A DNA stretch of 64,000 bases from Agrostemma githago (GCA_958450325.1 OY288259.1:60166987-60230986); one strand, 5' to 3'. Positions 34,448 through 47,222 are shown, numbered from the stretch's first letter. A program made the numbers and translations. The notes: generated from the sequence alone by a model not told the origin.

Positions 34448-34902
34448 TAAAAGTTTGGGTCTCGAGATTAGTAAAAGAGTTGTTCCTTCGTTTCACTTAA
34501 TAGTTACTGTACTCAGTATTATTACTATTTCTGATTCTTTGGAATTGTAACTTTTTGCTCCGTAAAATGTATTAATTCTAAGACTAAGTTTAAAGGGGGT
34601 CTGAGTGTGAGTCTGAGTATGAGTCTGAGACTCAGATTTGTTGAGTCTGAGACTCATACCTGGATAATGTGGTTGGTACGAGTCTGAGTCTCAGACGGAT
34701 CTAAGTTTAAAGGGAGTCTGAAGTTGAGTCTGAACAAAAGTCTGAGACTCAGATTCTTTGAGTCTGAGACTCATACCTGGTTAAAGTGGTTGAGACGGTC
34801 TGAGACTCAGATAAGTCTGAAGTTGAGTCTTGGATTTCAAAGACTCAATCTCAGACTCGTTCATTCAGTTCAGTTCAGTTCAGTTCCGTTCAGTTCAAAT
34901 AA

Positions 34903-34929
34903 GTTGTTATTATTATTATTATTATTAAA

Positions 34930-34964
<35 letters not shown>

Positions 34965-35334
34965 ATTATTATTATTATTATTAAATATTAAAATTAATGA
35001 CATTTTATAATAATTAATATTAATATAATAATAAAAATTAATATTTTTTTTATTGTTATTAATATTATTACTATTAAATATTAATAATAATTATTAATAT
35101 TAATATTAATTATTAAAATTAATATTAATTATTAATATTAATTATAAATATTAATATTATTAATATTATTATAATATTATTATTAATTAATTATTATTAC
35201 TATTGTTATAATAATAATAATAATAATAATTATTATTATTATTATAAAATATTTTTATTAATAATATTTTTATTAAAATTAAAATTAATATAATAATAAT
35301 TAATATTTTTTGATACAATAATTAACATTATTTG

Positions 35335-35369
<35 letters not shown>

Positions 35370-35431
35370 TGTTGTTGTTTAAATAGTAATTAATATTTTT
35401 TTTGTAACAAGTAAACTTGTTATTGTTATTA

Positions 35432-35471
<40 letters not shown>
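34903..35471. repeat. (TTA)n / ATT-rich simple sequence block
   Basis: Nearly pure TTA/TAA/ATT triplets with interruptions, flanked on both sides by CAGTTCAGTTCAG text. A similar (ATT)n plus CAGTTCA pairing occurs at 51570-51680. Confidence 0.95.
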
Positions 35472-35472
<1 letters not shown>

Positions 35473-35804
35473 TCTGTATTTCAGGCTACTTTAGTTCAGC
35501 TCAGCTTAGTTCAGTTCAGTTCAACTCATTCCATTTTATCTCATTTCACTTTAGCTCATTTCACTTCCGTACAAAAGAACATGGCCAAAATAATTTGTAT
35601 TAGATGATATAGTTGTATAGATGATAAAAACCAAATTCATATAATAAATGATAAATAACACGGCACGTAGTAATAATAACGGATAATGAATCGATGGTTA
35701 TACACGACCAAACCAAACAAAACCTAGTTCAACCTTAACATGACCAAACCCGACCCAACGATATGACCCGAAAAATGATCCGCATCTGACCCATACCCGA
35801 CAAC

Positions 35805-36073
35805 TAGACATGGCAAAACTGGCTCGACCCGATCGGACCCAAATAAGCCAACCCGAACCCGATCTAATATCCAAACTAAAGATTCGAGGTTGACTCGTAA
35901 CCTGAATTGACCCGAGCTAACCCAAAATTGACCCGACTATTATTATAAAAAACGAGTCGATATCCTTAAAAAATGATGAAAATAGCAAACCCGAAATGAT
36001 ATGGTCCGACTTAAAGTCAACGCAAAAGTCACCTGACCCAAACCCGACCCGGTTGACTTGTTTGTCAGGTCTA
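35805..36073. mobile_element. hAT-type element, short, nested
   Basis: 269 bp flanked by the 8-bp repeat ccgacaac (35797-35804, 36074-36081). Ends are TAGACATGGCAAA and, reversed, TAGACCTGACAAA. Its interior is rich in GACCCGAACCC text, as in 20583-21244. Confidence 0.78.
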
Positions 36074-36505
36074 CCGACAACCCAACCCGAACTCGATCCA
36101 CCCGCCCGATTGTCATCTTTAATAAGGACCACTTGGATGTAAAATTATTCGTATGTCACAATATTTATTTAACAATTAATTATTTAATTGTAATTATTCG
36201 AGTTATAAAATAAACGTAGATATTGAGGTAAATAAAAAAATAAAATAAGGTAGGTAGATTTGAGGAGAAATGAGGTAAATATAAAAATAATAAAATAAAA
36301 TAAGGTAGGTAAAAAGTTGAGGTGAAATGAATGAAAAAATAATATAAAATAAGGTATGTGAGGTGAGAAAGTCTGAGATGAGTCTGTGGATAAAGTGTAC
36401 TTTTGTAATGAGTCTGAGTCTGAGTCTGAAGAATGAAAAGTGAGTGGAAAGCTGAGGTGCCGAGTCTGAGAAAAAAAGATGAGTCTGTGGATAAACATAG
36501 TCTAA

Positions 36506-39500
36506 GTAATCAAAGGAATGAGGTACTTCATTCGTTCTGTTGGACTTTTTTATTCGTTATGAGAATATTTTAATCGAATGCAAGCAAATGAATGAGATGG
36601 AGGGAGTCACTTGTATGTGATAGGAAATTTCAAACATAGATATGGTAGTGATAAATATCGAGAAAGACAAATATAGTACGAAGTACTCCTTGATACCACT
36701 ACTCTCTTCTAGCCGACAAATAATGACATGAATTTAGAACTAGACACGGAATGAACGAGCTTGAGTCATGACTTAATGGTTATTCATGTGAGTAGATCTA
36801 TATAAACACGACCTGAGATTTAATTGGATTAGGATTAGGTTAAAAAATTATCTTCGTAAATAGTTAATTTGTTTTATTTAAGATGAAACGAATATATCTA
36901 TCCGAGGAAAGTTATTGGGATAAATATTTAGGAGTTGAAAATAAGGTTCATAGTCGTTTGTCTTTCTGGAGTCCACTAAAAATTAGAGTAACATTTGTGT
37001 TTACTGCCCTTCTTTTCTTCGTTTCTTTCTTTTTAAAGTTACGCGCCCCTTTTTGACAATTGCCTACTTGCCTTTCTTGCGTAACGAGTAGGGAGTATTA
37101 TTAAAAGATTTAAAAATTAGGTTAAGATTAATCGACCTTGTAAACGGGTTACCTAAGTCGATTCTAACTTCTAAGTGAGGTTGGATCATTTAAGAATCGC
37201 TTAGACTTCGGATCAAGTCAGATCATTTTTTAATCGATTATCATCAATTTTTTTGAATAAGTAATATTTGAGTCGAGTCAGATTAATTCGATAAATATAG
37301 GTTATGGGCGCATTTTCTGCTCCGATGTTGGGTTGGGTACAGGTCGAATTATTCAAAAGTTGGACCATTTGGATTCAGTATGTATAACAATCTTATTTAA
37401 ACTCGAGACAGATTTTGATCAATTCAAATGCGAGTTCCTGTAGTACATAATCAATATACTTGTACGAAGTAATACTCTCTCCAATCATTATTTTTCGTCT
37501 CGTTTCATGAATATTTGTGAAGAGTATTTTAATGGAATGGGCGAAAAATAATGACCGTTATTTACCCACCTAAATTACCTAATTAGGTACAAGTGATAGC
37601 TAAAAAAATGAAATTGACTTGTGTCACGTCATTTTTTTATGATAAAAGTTGATAATAGATCCAAACCTATTGTACATAAATACTCATTGTAGTTATGTAC
37701 CATACAAAATTTACTCTTTCACGTTTTACTACTTATATAAATTCACGGTCCTCTCTATAGGAGAAGTCCATTTTTAATCATTACTCTTATAAAACAATTT
37801 CACATAAGTAAAAAAAATTATACGGAATACAAATAAATCGTTCTATAATTTAAAGACATCTCACACAATACGTACCGTATATAATGTGTACTTCGTATAG
37901 TACATGGACATAAATCCATTACGAAAGTCATGTTTCATGCAATAATGGTACCATTATGGGTCTATGGTAGATGGGAAAGGAGCAGTGGATTTATTTGGTT
38001 GGAGTGATGTGGGTCATATGCGGGTTTGGGTCGGGTTAAGTGTAGAATTTTGATCCACAGGTAATCGGTTTTGGGATAGGTTAGCGGGTTTGGGACTGAT
38101 TCACGGGCTGGACCTTTATACAGTATATTTTTAAAAAAGTTCTGTTCAAGTCCGCTAAAAATTTGGACCGGACAGGCCGGACCAATTCGGCGGCACGTCC
38201 CATGATCAGCTCTACGTGAGATATATATTTTGAAAACAATAACCTTTGTTTTAATAAAAGTTTTCCGTTCTATAAAAATTATACTCTGATAAATAATATC
38301 GTACTCTGTATCATCCATTTTTTGAAAAATAATAACTTCTGCGTTTTATAATATATTAAAATGGAATCACGGAAAAGTAGACGTGGATTACATGAAATAA
38401 TTCAACCGTTATATGTGTATATGGCAATAGTATGGAAAATTAAAAAACAAAAAATTTCTAGAACTTACTACGAGTACTAAGATAAATATGTCGTTTTATT
38501 CACGAACTAAGGTAAAAAAAATATACTACGTACTAAACTAGAGTAATTTATTCAAATTTTAAGATAAAAATGTCGCCTTATTCACAACCTAGAGTCCTAG
38601 AGTAATTTATTAGTGACTTTTAAAATTAAATTCTCCGTACTATCTCTAAATTCAAATTAGGTAGTGTTCATACTTCAATCATAAAGGATATATAATAAAA
38701 ACGTAATATTGAAGGGTAACCGTCTGAAACAATGTGAAATGACGTCTGAACGCATTAAAAATATCGGCACAATATACATGTCGTGTCAATAATTGTCATT
38801 TTTTCGAGTGTTTAATTTGAAGCATGAAAAGTCATTAATCGTTCTCATAAAAATAAATAAATAATACTTTCAAAAATTATTAGAAGAGCATTTTACACTA
38901 TATTAGAGCATGAGCATCCTAGAAAAGTAGTCAATAAATAAAAAAAAGGTCAAGTAATTTAACTAGTGTGTCTATAATTTTTACATTTCCCTAATGTTTA
39001 ACGTGTGAAAACTCATAATCTCGTAGAATCACGATTTATCAATTATCACTTTCATGTATATATAATTTTAAAAAAATACTCTGGATGTTTTTGGAAAATA
39101 ATAAGGGAGCATTTGACACTATGGAAGCGAAAGCAACCCAGAAACGTAGTTGCGGATTTCAAAATAGGCAATCGATGGAATATCGCACAAAAACGATACT
39201 GTATGAGCTAACATCCAAATAATGCATTAAAAATGTCAAGACAACTAAAATGTCGTGTCTATAAATAATTAAATACTAGTACGAGTTTATTTTTCTATTA
39301 TTGCTAAAATACATAAAATCATCATCATAAAATTCGATAATATTTTTTTTTATATTATCTACAAAAATAAAAACGTCATGTTGACGACAAAAAATAATTT
39401 AGCAATAATTATTTATATTTATTTTCCGACATTTATATTTTTGAAAGAAAAGGTTGATACATATAAATTGATTGTTTCCCTCAAAAAAAAAAAATATACG

Positions 39501-39700
39501 GAGTATATATAAATTGATTGTTGAGAAACGACGTTTAAGGTGGAGGAAACGGCGTTAGATTGAGATTTGTATTTAAGCTGCCCGTGTTACCCGTGATGAG
39601 TTTGCGTGAATGGTTTAAAATGCTGCCCGACTGCCCGGGTCGATTGGCTTCATTATTGTACGGACTATTTTATTTCAACTCTTGTCTACCCAAAATACTC
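36506..39700. other. Gene-free stretch
   Basis: No coding or RNA gene recognised. A truncated MITE-like inverted pair (AATCATTATTTTTCG ... CGAAAAATAATGACC) lies at about 37473-37556. A GC-richer repeat-like patch lies at 37990-38215. The rest is AT-rich. Confidence 0.5.
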
Positions 39701-39702
39701 TA

Positions 39703-39905
39703 CTCCCTTCGAGTTCCTGTTATTGTCCTATAAGGTTTTGAGGTGAAAAATAAGGAAGAGAAAATGAGTGGTCGACAAAAGAAGGGGAAGAGAGAAATGA
39801 GAGAGTAATTGTGAACCACACATTGATGGCCTAAAAAGGAAAGTGGGACAAAATCAAACTCAACCCAAAAAAGAAAATGGGACAATAATAAGAACTCGGA
39901 GGGAG
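39703..39905. mobile_element. Stowaway-type MITE (family C)
   Basis: 203 bp between TA dinucleotides at 39701-39702 and 39906-39907. Ends are CTCCCTTCGAGTTCCTGT and, reversed, CTCCCTCCGAGTTCTTAT. Related to 52754-52960. Confidence 0.85.
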
Positions 39906-40188
39906 TATTTTCTTTGCTAAAAAAAATATTTGTAACAACACCGATTATTTAATGAGACAATTTTGCGACAAATTTATTATGGGATATTTTACATAATACT
40001 CCGTAGCGGTTATCATTTTAGTATTTAGTGTGTTATGAACGTCTCACACCAAAGATCTCGAAGTACGTGCTAAAATTATTACTCTATACTCCGTATTTGC
40101 TAATTTATAAGGACCAAATTAAAAATTAAAGGCAATAGGTTAGCAAAGTGGTATACGGTGAAATTATTGGTAGTTTACCAATAAACTA

Positions 40189-40649
40189 CTCCATTTGTTT
40201 AAATCCAAAATAAAAATTTTTCTTTTGTACACTATACAGAAGGAAAGAGCATATTCAATATTTTCGACAATCTATAAAGAGAAACGGTTTTTCTAACGTG
40301 TGCCCACTGGACACACGTTAATAAGTTAATTCGGGCAAGATTAAAATTGATATCGTATAAGTATGGTAACTAAACCTTAATGTTTCAACTTCTCAGGATA
40401 ATATAATGGTAAATGCTCCCTTAATTAGATTATTAACATGTGCCCAGTGGGCACATGTTAGAAAAACCGAAAGAGAAAATATAACCAGCATGAGAGATTT
40501 TGTTTATGCTTCTTTAATGAGGAGAGTAAGAATATCAAATTTTTATAATTTTCGTTAATGTAAAATAAAAGATACAGTATTTATGTTGTAAAATACGTCT
40601 CAACAAATGTGAAGAAAAAAATGTACATTTTGGATTTGGGTAGAGGGGT
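40189..40649. mobile_element. Stowaway family A copy split by a Mutator-type MITE
   Basis: Starts CTCCATTTGTTTAAATCC after TA and ends GGATTTGGGTAGAGGGG before TA. The interior matches 179-436 (attttcgacaatct, atatcaaatttttataattt, aaaatacgtctcaacaaatg). Confidence 0.7.
40285..40469. mobile_element. Mutator-type MITE, nested
   Basis: 185 bp flanked by an exact 9-bp repeat aaagagaaa (40276-40284, 40470-40478). Ends are CGGTTTTTCTAACGTGTGCC and, reversed, CGGTTTTTCTAACATGTGCC. Confidence 0.88.
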
Positions 40650-41940
40650 TACCGAGTTTTATCAATAAACAATAAAAGTATGGTTGAACTTGTACGGAGT
40701 AGAAGTTAATCTAAATGGAAACCAACTGAAATTAAACTGAATATATTCAAAGGTAAATACGGTAGGAAAGTCGGGTAAAAAATGGAGTAAAAAAATACTG
40801 TAGTAAGCGCGTTTAATGCACGCCAGAATAAACGACGCAGGGTGAAATGCACTATGCAGAAAATTGAATAATGTAGGCCATGTAAGGTTGCACTAACTTT
40901 TGAGTTGAGTCAAACATTGATGAAATGAATGACTTTTCATTCGTGTTTTCTCACCGATCATCTTTCTGTCTTTTAAGTTTTTTTTTATTTTTAATATCAC
41001 GATATGTCGTAGGTGAGAATTGAACCCAAATTTTTTCGGTTAGAGTAAAAGGAGTTCCTACTGCTTGAACTTATCTCTTCTTCTCATCTTTTAAATCTTA
41101 CTCCATACTATAGTGGTTAAAATATGCGTTTCATTGAAAAATAGGTCTTACGAGTTTTTATTTATTTATTTATTTATTTATTGTAATATAATGTAATTAA
41201 GTATGGATGAAAGCAAGAACTAATCGTCCCGCCTTTTTCTTTTGCCATCTAAAAAGAATTCAAGATTAGTATCAAGTCGCTACCTGTTAGATAAAATCAT
41301 TTAGTTTCCTAGGGTAGACTAATGGAAAAAAATAAAGAAAATATCTGAGACTTCGCTACTCATAAAAGGAGTAGTAACCAACATTTAATTGTATAAAAAC
41401 GCAGAAGTGAAAAATTATTAACTAATAAACACTCAATTGTTCTATATGAACACATAATAACATGATTACTCGTTAACAAAACACTCAAAATATTCAGGTA
41501 ATTGTTAAATAAACACGTAATTAGCAAGGTAAAGAACTAACTAATTAATGACATAAACACTTCCATAATAAACACATAATTAACGACGTAAGTACCCTAT
41601 ATTATATTCAATGTAAAATTTATGTTATATATTTCATGCAAAATTACACGGATCTTATCCAATAAATTTTCGGTATAAAAAAATACTACCCTAAATTTTA
41701 ACATCATTTATAAATGCTGTATTCGCTCGATCATGTAATTATCACATGCACATGCGAGGACTTATGAAAATTATAATATTTATCTTTAAAATGAATTTTA
41801 ATGCTTAAATAAAAAAAATTATGTTATCTTGTAGAGGGATTGATCGAGTAGATTTATAATTGTGACACGTCTTTTAGTGAAAGATAATGTTACACTCAAA
41901 ATGTACTCGGTTATTCATTAGGAAAGAATTTATTTTAATA

Positions 41941-42206
41941 CTCCCTCCGTTCCAATCATTTCCATGCATTTGAATATTATGCACTATTCATAGATGAGAA
42001 GAATTATCGATATACTCCGTAACTTTTAATATATACGATAAAATATAGTCATGTGAGATCGTGTTTAAATTGTCTAATCGAACGCATCATGAATATCAAT
42101 TTTTTTATAATTTTTAGAAATATGTAGCTAAAGATATAGACAAAAGAAAACGTGCATCGACAAGTGTGAAAAAGCAAACGTATGAAATTGGTTGGAACGG
42201 AGGGAG
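41941..42206. mobile_element. Stowaway-type MITE (family A related)
   Basis: 266 bp between TA dinucleotides (41939-41940, 42207-42208). Ends are CTCCCTCCGTTCCAATCA and, reversed, CTCCCTCCGTTCCAACCA. Close to 33986-34248. Confidence 0.9.
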
Positions 42207-42527
42207 TAAGTAACTTGATTTTTTATAAGCATTTTAAAGTGACTAGAGTAAATTTTGATCGTCTCGTATATTGTGACTTTATAAGAGAAATTTTTGGTTA
42301 TTTTGATGTAAGAAGTCTCACGATAAATTTATCGTGAGATCGTATCATACAAAAATTTGTGATGAATACAAATAAGTAACTACTCCAGTCTCCAATATAC
42401 ATCAATGTGTCCTGGTTGTCAAACACAATTCAAAATTTTTCAAAAACCAACCCTACGTACCTACTTTATTTTTGTCTACTCTTATTATATTTGGTGACAT
42501 GAACACATGATTAACTTGATTTTTTTG

Positions 42528-42760
42528 ACGAGGGAATCCGCAGTCACTATCTTTGGTACGTTCTGGGTAAACTCTCGGGTGTACGCATAACCTGCAAACC
42601 ATGCACATCAGGTAAACCGTTGGTGGGAGACAAACTCAAAATCTAGAAGACATAGTTTCAAGTTATACAACTGCCACAAGTTCGCGCTTGCAGAGACTTG
42701 AACTTGAAACCCTTGATTGATGACCACAAGTTACACTCTTACGGACAAAACTTGTTTATA
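42528..42760 (-). mobile_element. tRNA-related SINE-like element
   Basis: On the minus strand: a head with a B-box-like GTTTCAAGTTCAAGTCTC, a body with CTTGAAACTATGTCTTCTAG and ACGGTTTACCTGATGTG, then GACTGCGGATTCCCTCGTC and an A-rich end. The same blocks occur at 26868-27100. Target duplication is unclear (aacttg-type text on both sides). Confidence 0.55.
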
Positions 42761-43368
42761 TACCGTAAATCCACCACACTACAACCCATATATATACGGT
42801 ATTCATTTATGTAAAATTGTGTGTAGCAAATGGTGCACGATAGTACGATACACATGGAGACAATAATCCACGAAGGACAAACCTTTGATGTTGATTTTCG
42901 AAATTTTTATAAATAGCTAGGGCCAATACATTTAATGTGTATCCGGGGACTACTTTTTACCATCGGCGCTTTACTTCTTACCGTCGGCGTTAATTACGTG
43001 AAATGACGACTTTGTCCTTGCTATTTATTCTCAAAATAATATTACTTTTACATTTTATAGATTATCGATTTATTAAAACTCGATAACAAAACCGTCTTTT
43101 TCGATTATCGTAATAAACCAAAACCGACTCCCTATATAGTTAATTACGCAAAATGACAAGTTCTCCTTTGCAATTAATTCTCGAAATATTATCACATTTA
43201 CATTTTATAGAGTATCGGTTTATTAGAACTCGATAATAAAACCGTTTTTTCGATTATTGTTACGCCTCCGATTTTAAACAGTTAATTAGATTAATTAACG
43301 ACTTAATACAATTTAATAAACGTAATTTAAGTATAATATAAATCTTCCAATGGGATGAGACATGAAGT

Positions 43369-43440
43369 ATAAGGTGGTGAAATTGGTTACACTGTTAACA
43401 TTTCATACAAATGACCCGGGTTCGAATCCCCTTGTTCCCA
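43369..43440 (+). other. tRNA-like (A box/B box) segment in left arm
   Basis: TGGTGAAATTGGTTACACTG fits a Pol III A box and GGGTTCGAATCCCC fits a B box, 42 bases apart. An inverted copy lies at about 43771-43845. It does not fold into a clear tRNA, so it is a promoter-like relic rather than a tRNA gene. Confidence 0.5.
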
Positions 43441-43461
43441 CATTTACCTAAAATGGGGGAA

Positions 43462-43560
43462 GTCGAAGAAATTCTTTGAATCCCCCATCCACGAGTCGAA
43501 GAAATTCTTCGACTCCCCCATCTACGAGTCGAAGAAATTCTTTGACTCCCCCCATTTTAC
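43462..43560. repeat. 33-bp minisatellite, three copies
   Basis: Three units starting GTCGAAGAAATTCTT and ending CCCCCAT(C)YACGA. The middle unit contains the near-perfect palindrome GTCGAAGAAATTCTTCGAC. It sits in the loop of the fold-back element. Confidence 0.9.
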
Positions 43561-43612
43561 GGGTTTTTTTTCTCTTTTAATATAGTTTTCAGCCACTTGA
43601 AATATCAGTTTG

Positions 43613-43685
43613 TTGGGTGTGGTGTAGTGGTTTGGTCATTTGTCACCTAGTCAATAGGTCTGGGGTTCGATCCTTGTTAATAGCA
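43613..43685 (+). other. Second tRNA-like segment inside the fold-back element
   Basis: GGTGTAGTGGTTTGGTCATT resembles a tRNA 5' half with A box, and GGGGTTCGATCCTTG a T-arm/B box. The spacing is tRNA-like, but acceptor pairing is poor. It could be a SINE head. Confidence 0.45.
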
Positions 43686-44469
43686 TAATTTTGTAAATTT
43701 TAATTATTTTTTCAAAAGGCAAATGTGCGAACAAGAGGATTTTTTAATTATTTTTTCAGAAGGCAAATGTGCGAACAAGAGGATTCGAACCCGGGCTGTT
43801 TGCATGAAATGTTGTCAATATAACCAATTTCACTACCTTATACTTCATGTTTCATACCATTGGAAGATTTACATTATACTTAAATTGTTTCTCAAAACTT
43901 TCAAATATTATAGAGAAAATAATACGACCCTTAGATGGGTCGAAAAACCCACTTGACCTGACCCATTTCCGGATTTTTTTATTTTAATTTGCATTGATCT
44001 GTATAATAAATCTTGATTGTCGACTTGTCGTAGATTAATCAGGATTTAATTTGCATATTACTCGTATTTGTTAATTACGTTTATTAAATTGTATTAAATC
44101 GTTAATTAATTAATCTAATTAACTGTTTAAAATCGGAGGCGTAACAATAATTGAAAAAACGGTTTTATTATCGAGTTCTAATTAACCGATACTCTATAAA
44201 ATGTAAATGTGATAATATTTCGAGAATTAATTGCAAAAGAGAATTCGTCATTTTGCGTAATTAACTATATAGGAAGTCGGTTTTGGTTTATTACGATAAT
44301 CGAAAAAGACGGTTTTGTTATCGAATTTTAATAAATCGATAATCTATAAAATGTAAAAGTAATATTATTTTGAGAATAAATAGTAAGGGCAAAGTCGTCA
44401 TTTCACGTAATTAATGGCGATGGTAAAAAGTAAAGCGCCGACGGTAAAACGTAGTTGCGGTGTATCCGT

Positions 44470-45106
44470 ATACGGATACTTGATTTCTTGTTAAATAAAT
44501 TCCATGCCCATTATTATTGATACTAATAATAATAAACCTAAAATAGGATTTGTTTGTTTTTAAAAAGAAAGACATTTTTATAAATTAAATGTCTATCTCA
44601 ATTAAAACTAATTGATTTTGTTATAACCGCGATGATTATTTTACTAGATCGCGGTTTATTTTATCATGTAAGAAAGCTTGCTATGACAAATATAAATAAA
44701 GATAAAAGAAAAATATTTGGATTATAGATAAATTTTGTTGAAGTGCTGAACGTGTTGCTTCATAAATTTTATTTAAGACCGACTCTAAGTCTACAATGTT
44801 TCTTTTTAAAGGACTTACATGCAATATTTGTAAAATAATAAGCATGCATATAACTTATTATTAGAGCTGAAATATTAAGAGATTAGTGATGTTACAATTC
44901 ATAATTGGAACAATAAGTAGCCGAAAAAACAATTAATGTAGCTAAAATAGTCGATGTGACAAATCAAGCTACAATACCTGAAAATACATAATTACTACAT
45001 ATTACTAACTTTAAACATTGTGGATCAATCCCGTGAATTTTTATGGGGTAATTAACCTTCGTACGAGTGAATATAATTAAGATTAATTAATACTATAACT
45101 TATAAG
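44470..45106. other. Gene-free stretch
   Basis: AT-rich sequence between the fold-back element and the retroposed fragment. Nothing recognised. Confidence 0.5.
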
Positions 45107-45120
45107 AATTTAGATTAGAT

Positions 45121-45236
45121 TTTTTTTTTTTTTTTTTTTTTGAAAGTGAAGATCAATATCATTAATAATAAGTCATCCGGCATCTACAAACGATATCAAA
45201 TTGAACTGAATACAGATTTGTGAAAAATAAATAAAA
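45121..45236 (-). mobile_element. Short retroposed fragment with poly(A) tail
   Basis: A run of T at the left end is a poly(A) tail on the minus strand. The insert is flanked by an exact 14-bp repeat aatttagattagat (45107-45120, 45237-45250). The short body resembles a LINE 3' end; the family is not certain. Confidence 0.75.
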
Positions 45237-45430
45237 AATTTAGATTAGATTGTACTTATTACGGAGTAGTTATCTAGATTAGAGTAGATTCTTGTTTCTG
45301 ACCATGCGTCATAATGTTATAACAGATCAAATATTTAACTATTTAGTTAGAAAAAGCCAGAAACAATGTTATTCCTAGAAACAATCACATAATGTTTTAA
45401 TTTATCTTCGTCTAACTAAATAAATAATAA

Positions 45431-46025
45431 CTAGTATAGTACCCGCGTAAATACGCGGTAAATTTAGTTTGTTATTTTTAATAGATGAAATATCTATAAT
45501 TACTAATTGAACGGTTTTTGAGATATGAGGTTTACGTAGGTGGTCACAATTATATTTTTATTATGTATTATTCAAAATAAGTTTGAGTTTGAAATATACT
45601 CCGTATTATTTAAATGACTATTTTTAATAAAGAGTATCCTTATTATTTTAATGACTATTTTTAATAAAGAGTATCACGTATTGCTAAGGGTAAGTGTCGA
45701 TCATTCGGAGAAAGTATTTTTAGAAGGTCGTATATTTATAAAGTTGGATATCGAACAAAGTTGTGATGACCATCGTTTCTTCAGTCGAGAAGTTTTGAGT
45801 GAAGAACACATTTATTTTCCATTGGGCCGTGTATAAGATTTACATTTCACATGATCCCACATGAGCTATATGAGATTTACATTTTTTTTTTCATTGTTTA
45901 GATGATCCATGGTTTAAGTGGCCCATTATAGAGTATGAATAGTATTAGGCGAGAAAATGGATGAAGGAGAGAGCGACACGTCATAATTTTTCTAGTTCCC
46001 TCTATCCTTTTAATATATAGGGGGA
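45431..46025 (-). mobile_element. Non-autonomous Helitron
   Basis: 595 bp on the minus strand. The 5' end is A|TCCCCCTATATATTAAAAGG. The 3' end has the hairpin CCGCGTATTTACGCGG, then GTACTATACTAG next to T. This fits the Helitron rules: 5' TC, 3' CTRR, a subterminal hairpin, insertion between A and T, and no target duplication. Confidence 0.82.
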
Positions 46026-46202
46026 TTAACGCATGTCAATACGATGGATAATATCCGTCCTAATAACTCATTATCCTAATGTTGGCCGACATGTATGTTT
46101 TTTTGGTTTGTCCTCACTCCACAACACAACAAACCCTCATATTATTATGTATGTCAAAATCATGTTTAATATTCAAATTCAAAATAACATCTCCAACTAC
46201 TC

Positions 46203-46216
46203 TATATATATATCAA

Positions 46217-46264
<48 letters not shown>
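46203..46264. repeat. (TA)n microsatellite
   Basis: Alternating TA tract with a short interruption near its left end. Confidence 0.95.
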
Positions 46265-46266
<2 letters not shown>

Positions 46267-46269
46267 TCC

Positions 46270-47150
46270 CTCTAGGAGTACATCACACACACTTATTATT
46301 GATCATGAATTAATTGTAATAAAATTTATAAAAAAGAGCTCACTTTAACCTTCATTTTACATTTTTACATACCACATGCACATTAGTTTTAGTTGATGAA
46401 ATTAGGGTGATCGAATATATAATAATGTTTCCAGGAGAAATGGTGATCGGAGCTTGTGTTTTCGTCTTCTTGTTCAAGTGTGCTCAAGATTTCTTTTCGT
46501 TCCTCGTATCAATTTGATTCATTATCAATCAAGGGATCATTGTTTTATCTTTAATCGAAGAAGAAGAAGAAGATGATCCCGTGTTCAAGCGTTCATGTTA
46601 ATATTAATGAGAGATCAAAACTTTTACCGTCAATTCGATCCTATCTAGTTTGAATCAGAATTCCAAACTAGCTAACTTAATTAGTTATGCAATTTTTTTC
46701 ATTTATGGTAGGATACAATATATATCTCATACTCAGTATATGAGTGTAAGAGTGTTACACGTTGAAAGAAAGGACTGAAAATGATAGAATTTTCATATAA
46801 TGTGCAAAAATGAAGTTTAAGCTTCTAGGGTCGTATAATCTTGGGAGGTTGTATTACTCTCTAGTCTCTACGACATATATATATTTCTAGTTTCAACTTG
46901 TACTAACCATATACTACCCAATTCTCGAATCTTTTGACAAAATTTTCGGTGTGGAAGAGACGTAAGCAGGTAACTGATCGTTATATATCATATCAAAGCG
47001 TACGGGATGATAATTGATTTTTTTTCCCGGCTAATATACAAAAATATACTGGTAGATCAACCTTTTCCGTTTCAAATGTTGAAAGATTGATTATGTGGTT
47101 AGTATTACGAAGGATACGCATTACAATTCAAAAGAGAGGAAAAAATGAAC
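46270..47150. other. Gene-free stretch before the tRNA genes
   Basis: No gene recognised. AT-rich, with several short frames only. Confidence 0.5.
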
Positions 47151-47154
47151 TAAT

Positions 47155-47179
47155 TGCGGTGAACGTGGATCGAACACGT

Positions 47180-47222
<43 letters not shown>

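Larger units (their letters stand above)
34582..36502. mobile_element. Harbinger-like compound element with (TTA)n core
   Basis: 1921 bp flanked by TAA at 34579-34581 and 36503-36505. Ends are GACTAAGTTTA and, reversed, GACTATGTTTA. Both ends are rich in GAGTCTGAGACTCAG-type repeats. CAGTTCAGTTCAG runs flank a long (TTA)n/ATT block (34903-35471). A hAT element is nested inside. Confidence 0.55.
42946..44459. mobile_element. Fold-back Mutator-like element carrying tRNA-like promoter modules
   Basis: 1514 bp flanked by the 9-bp repeat gtgtatccg (42937-42945, 44460-44468). Two long inverted arms (about 42946-43430 and 43770-44459) share blocks such as TTACCGTCGGCG and AAATCGGAGGCGTAACAAT. Between them lie a 33-bp minisatellite and a tRNA-like segment. 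No transposase frame. Confidence 0.83.

Noticed and set aside
37962..38318. 118-codon minus-strand frame
   Set aside because: It overlaps a repeat-like patch with GGTTTGGGTCGGG text and shows no protein family; treated as transposon-derived noise.
43369..43440. True tRNA gene in the fold-back element
   Set aside because: A and B boxes are present, but acceptor and anticodon stems do not pair convincingly.
43462..43560. 33-bp palindromic repeats as a regulatory operator array
   Set aside because: They sit in the loop of a fold-back transposon; a minisatellite is the simpler explanation.
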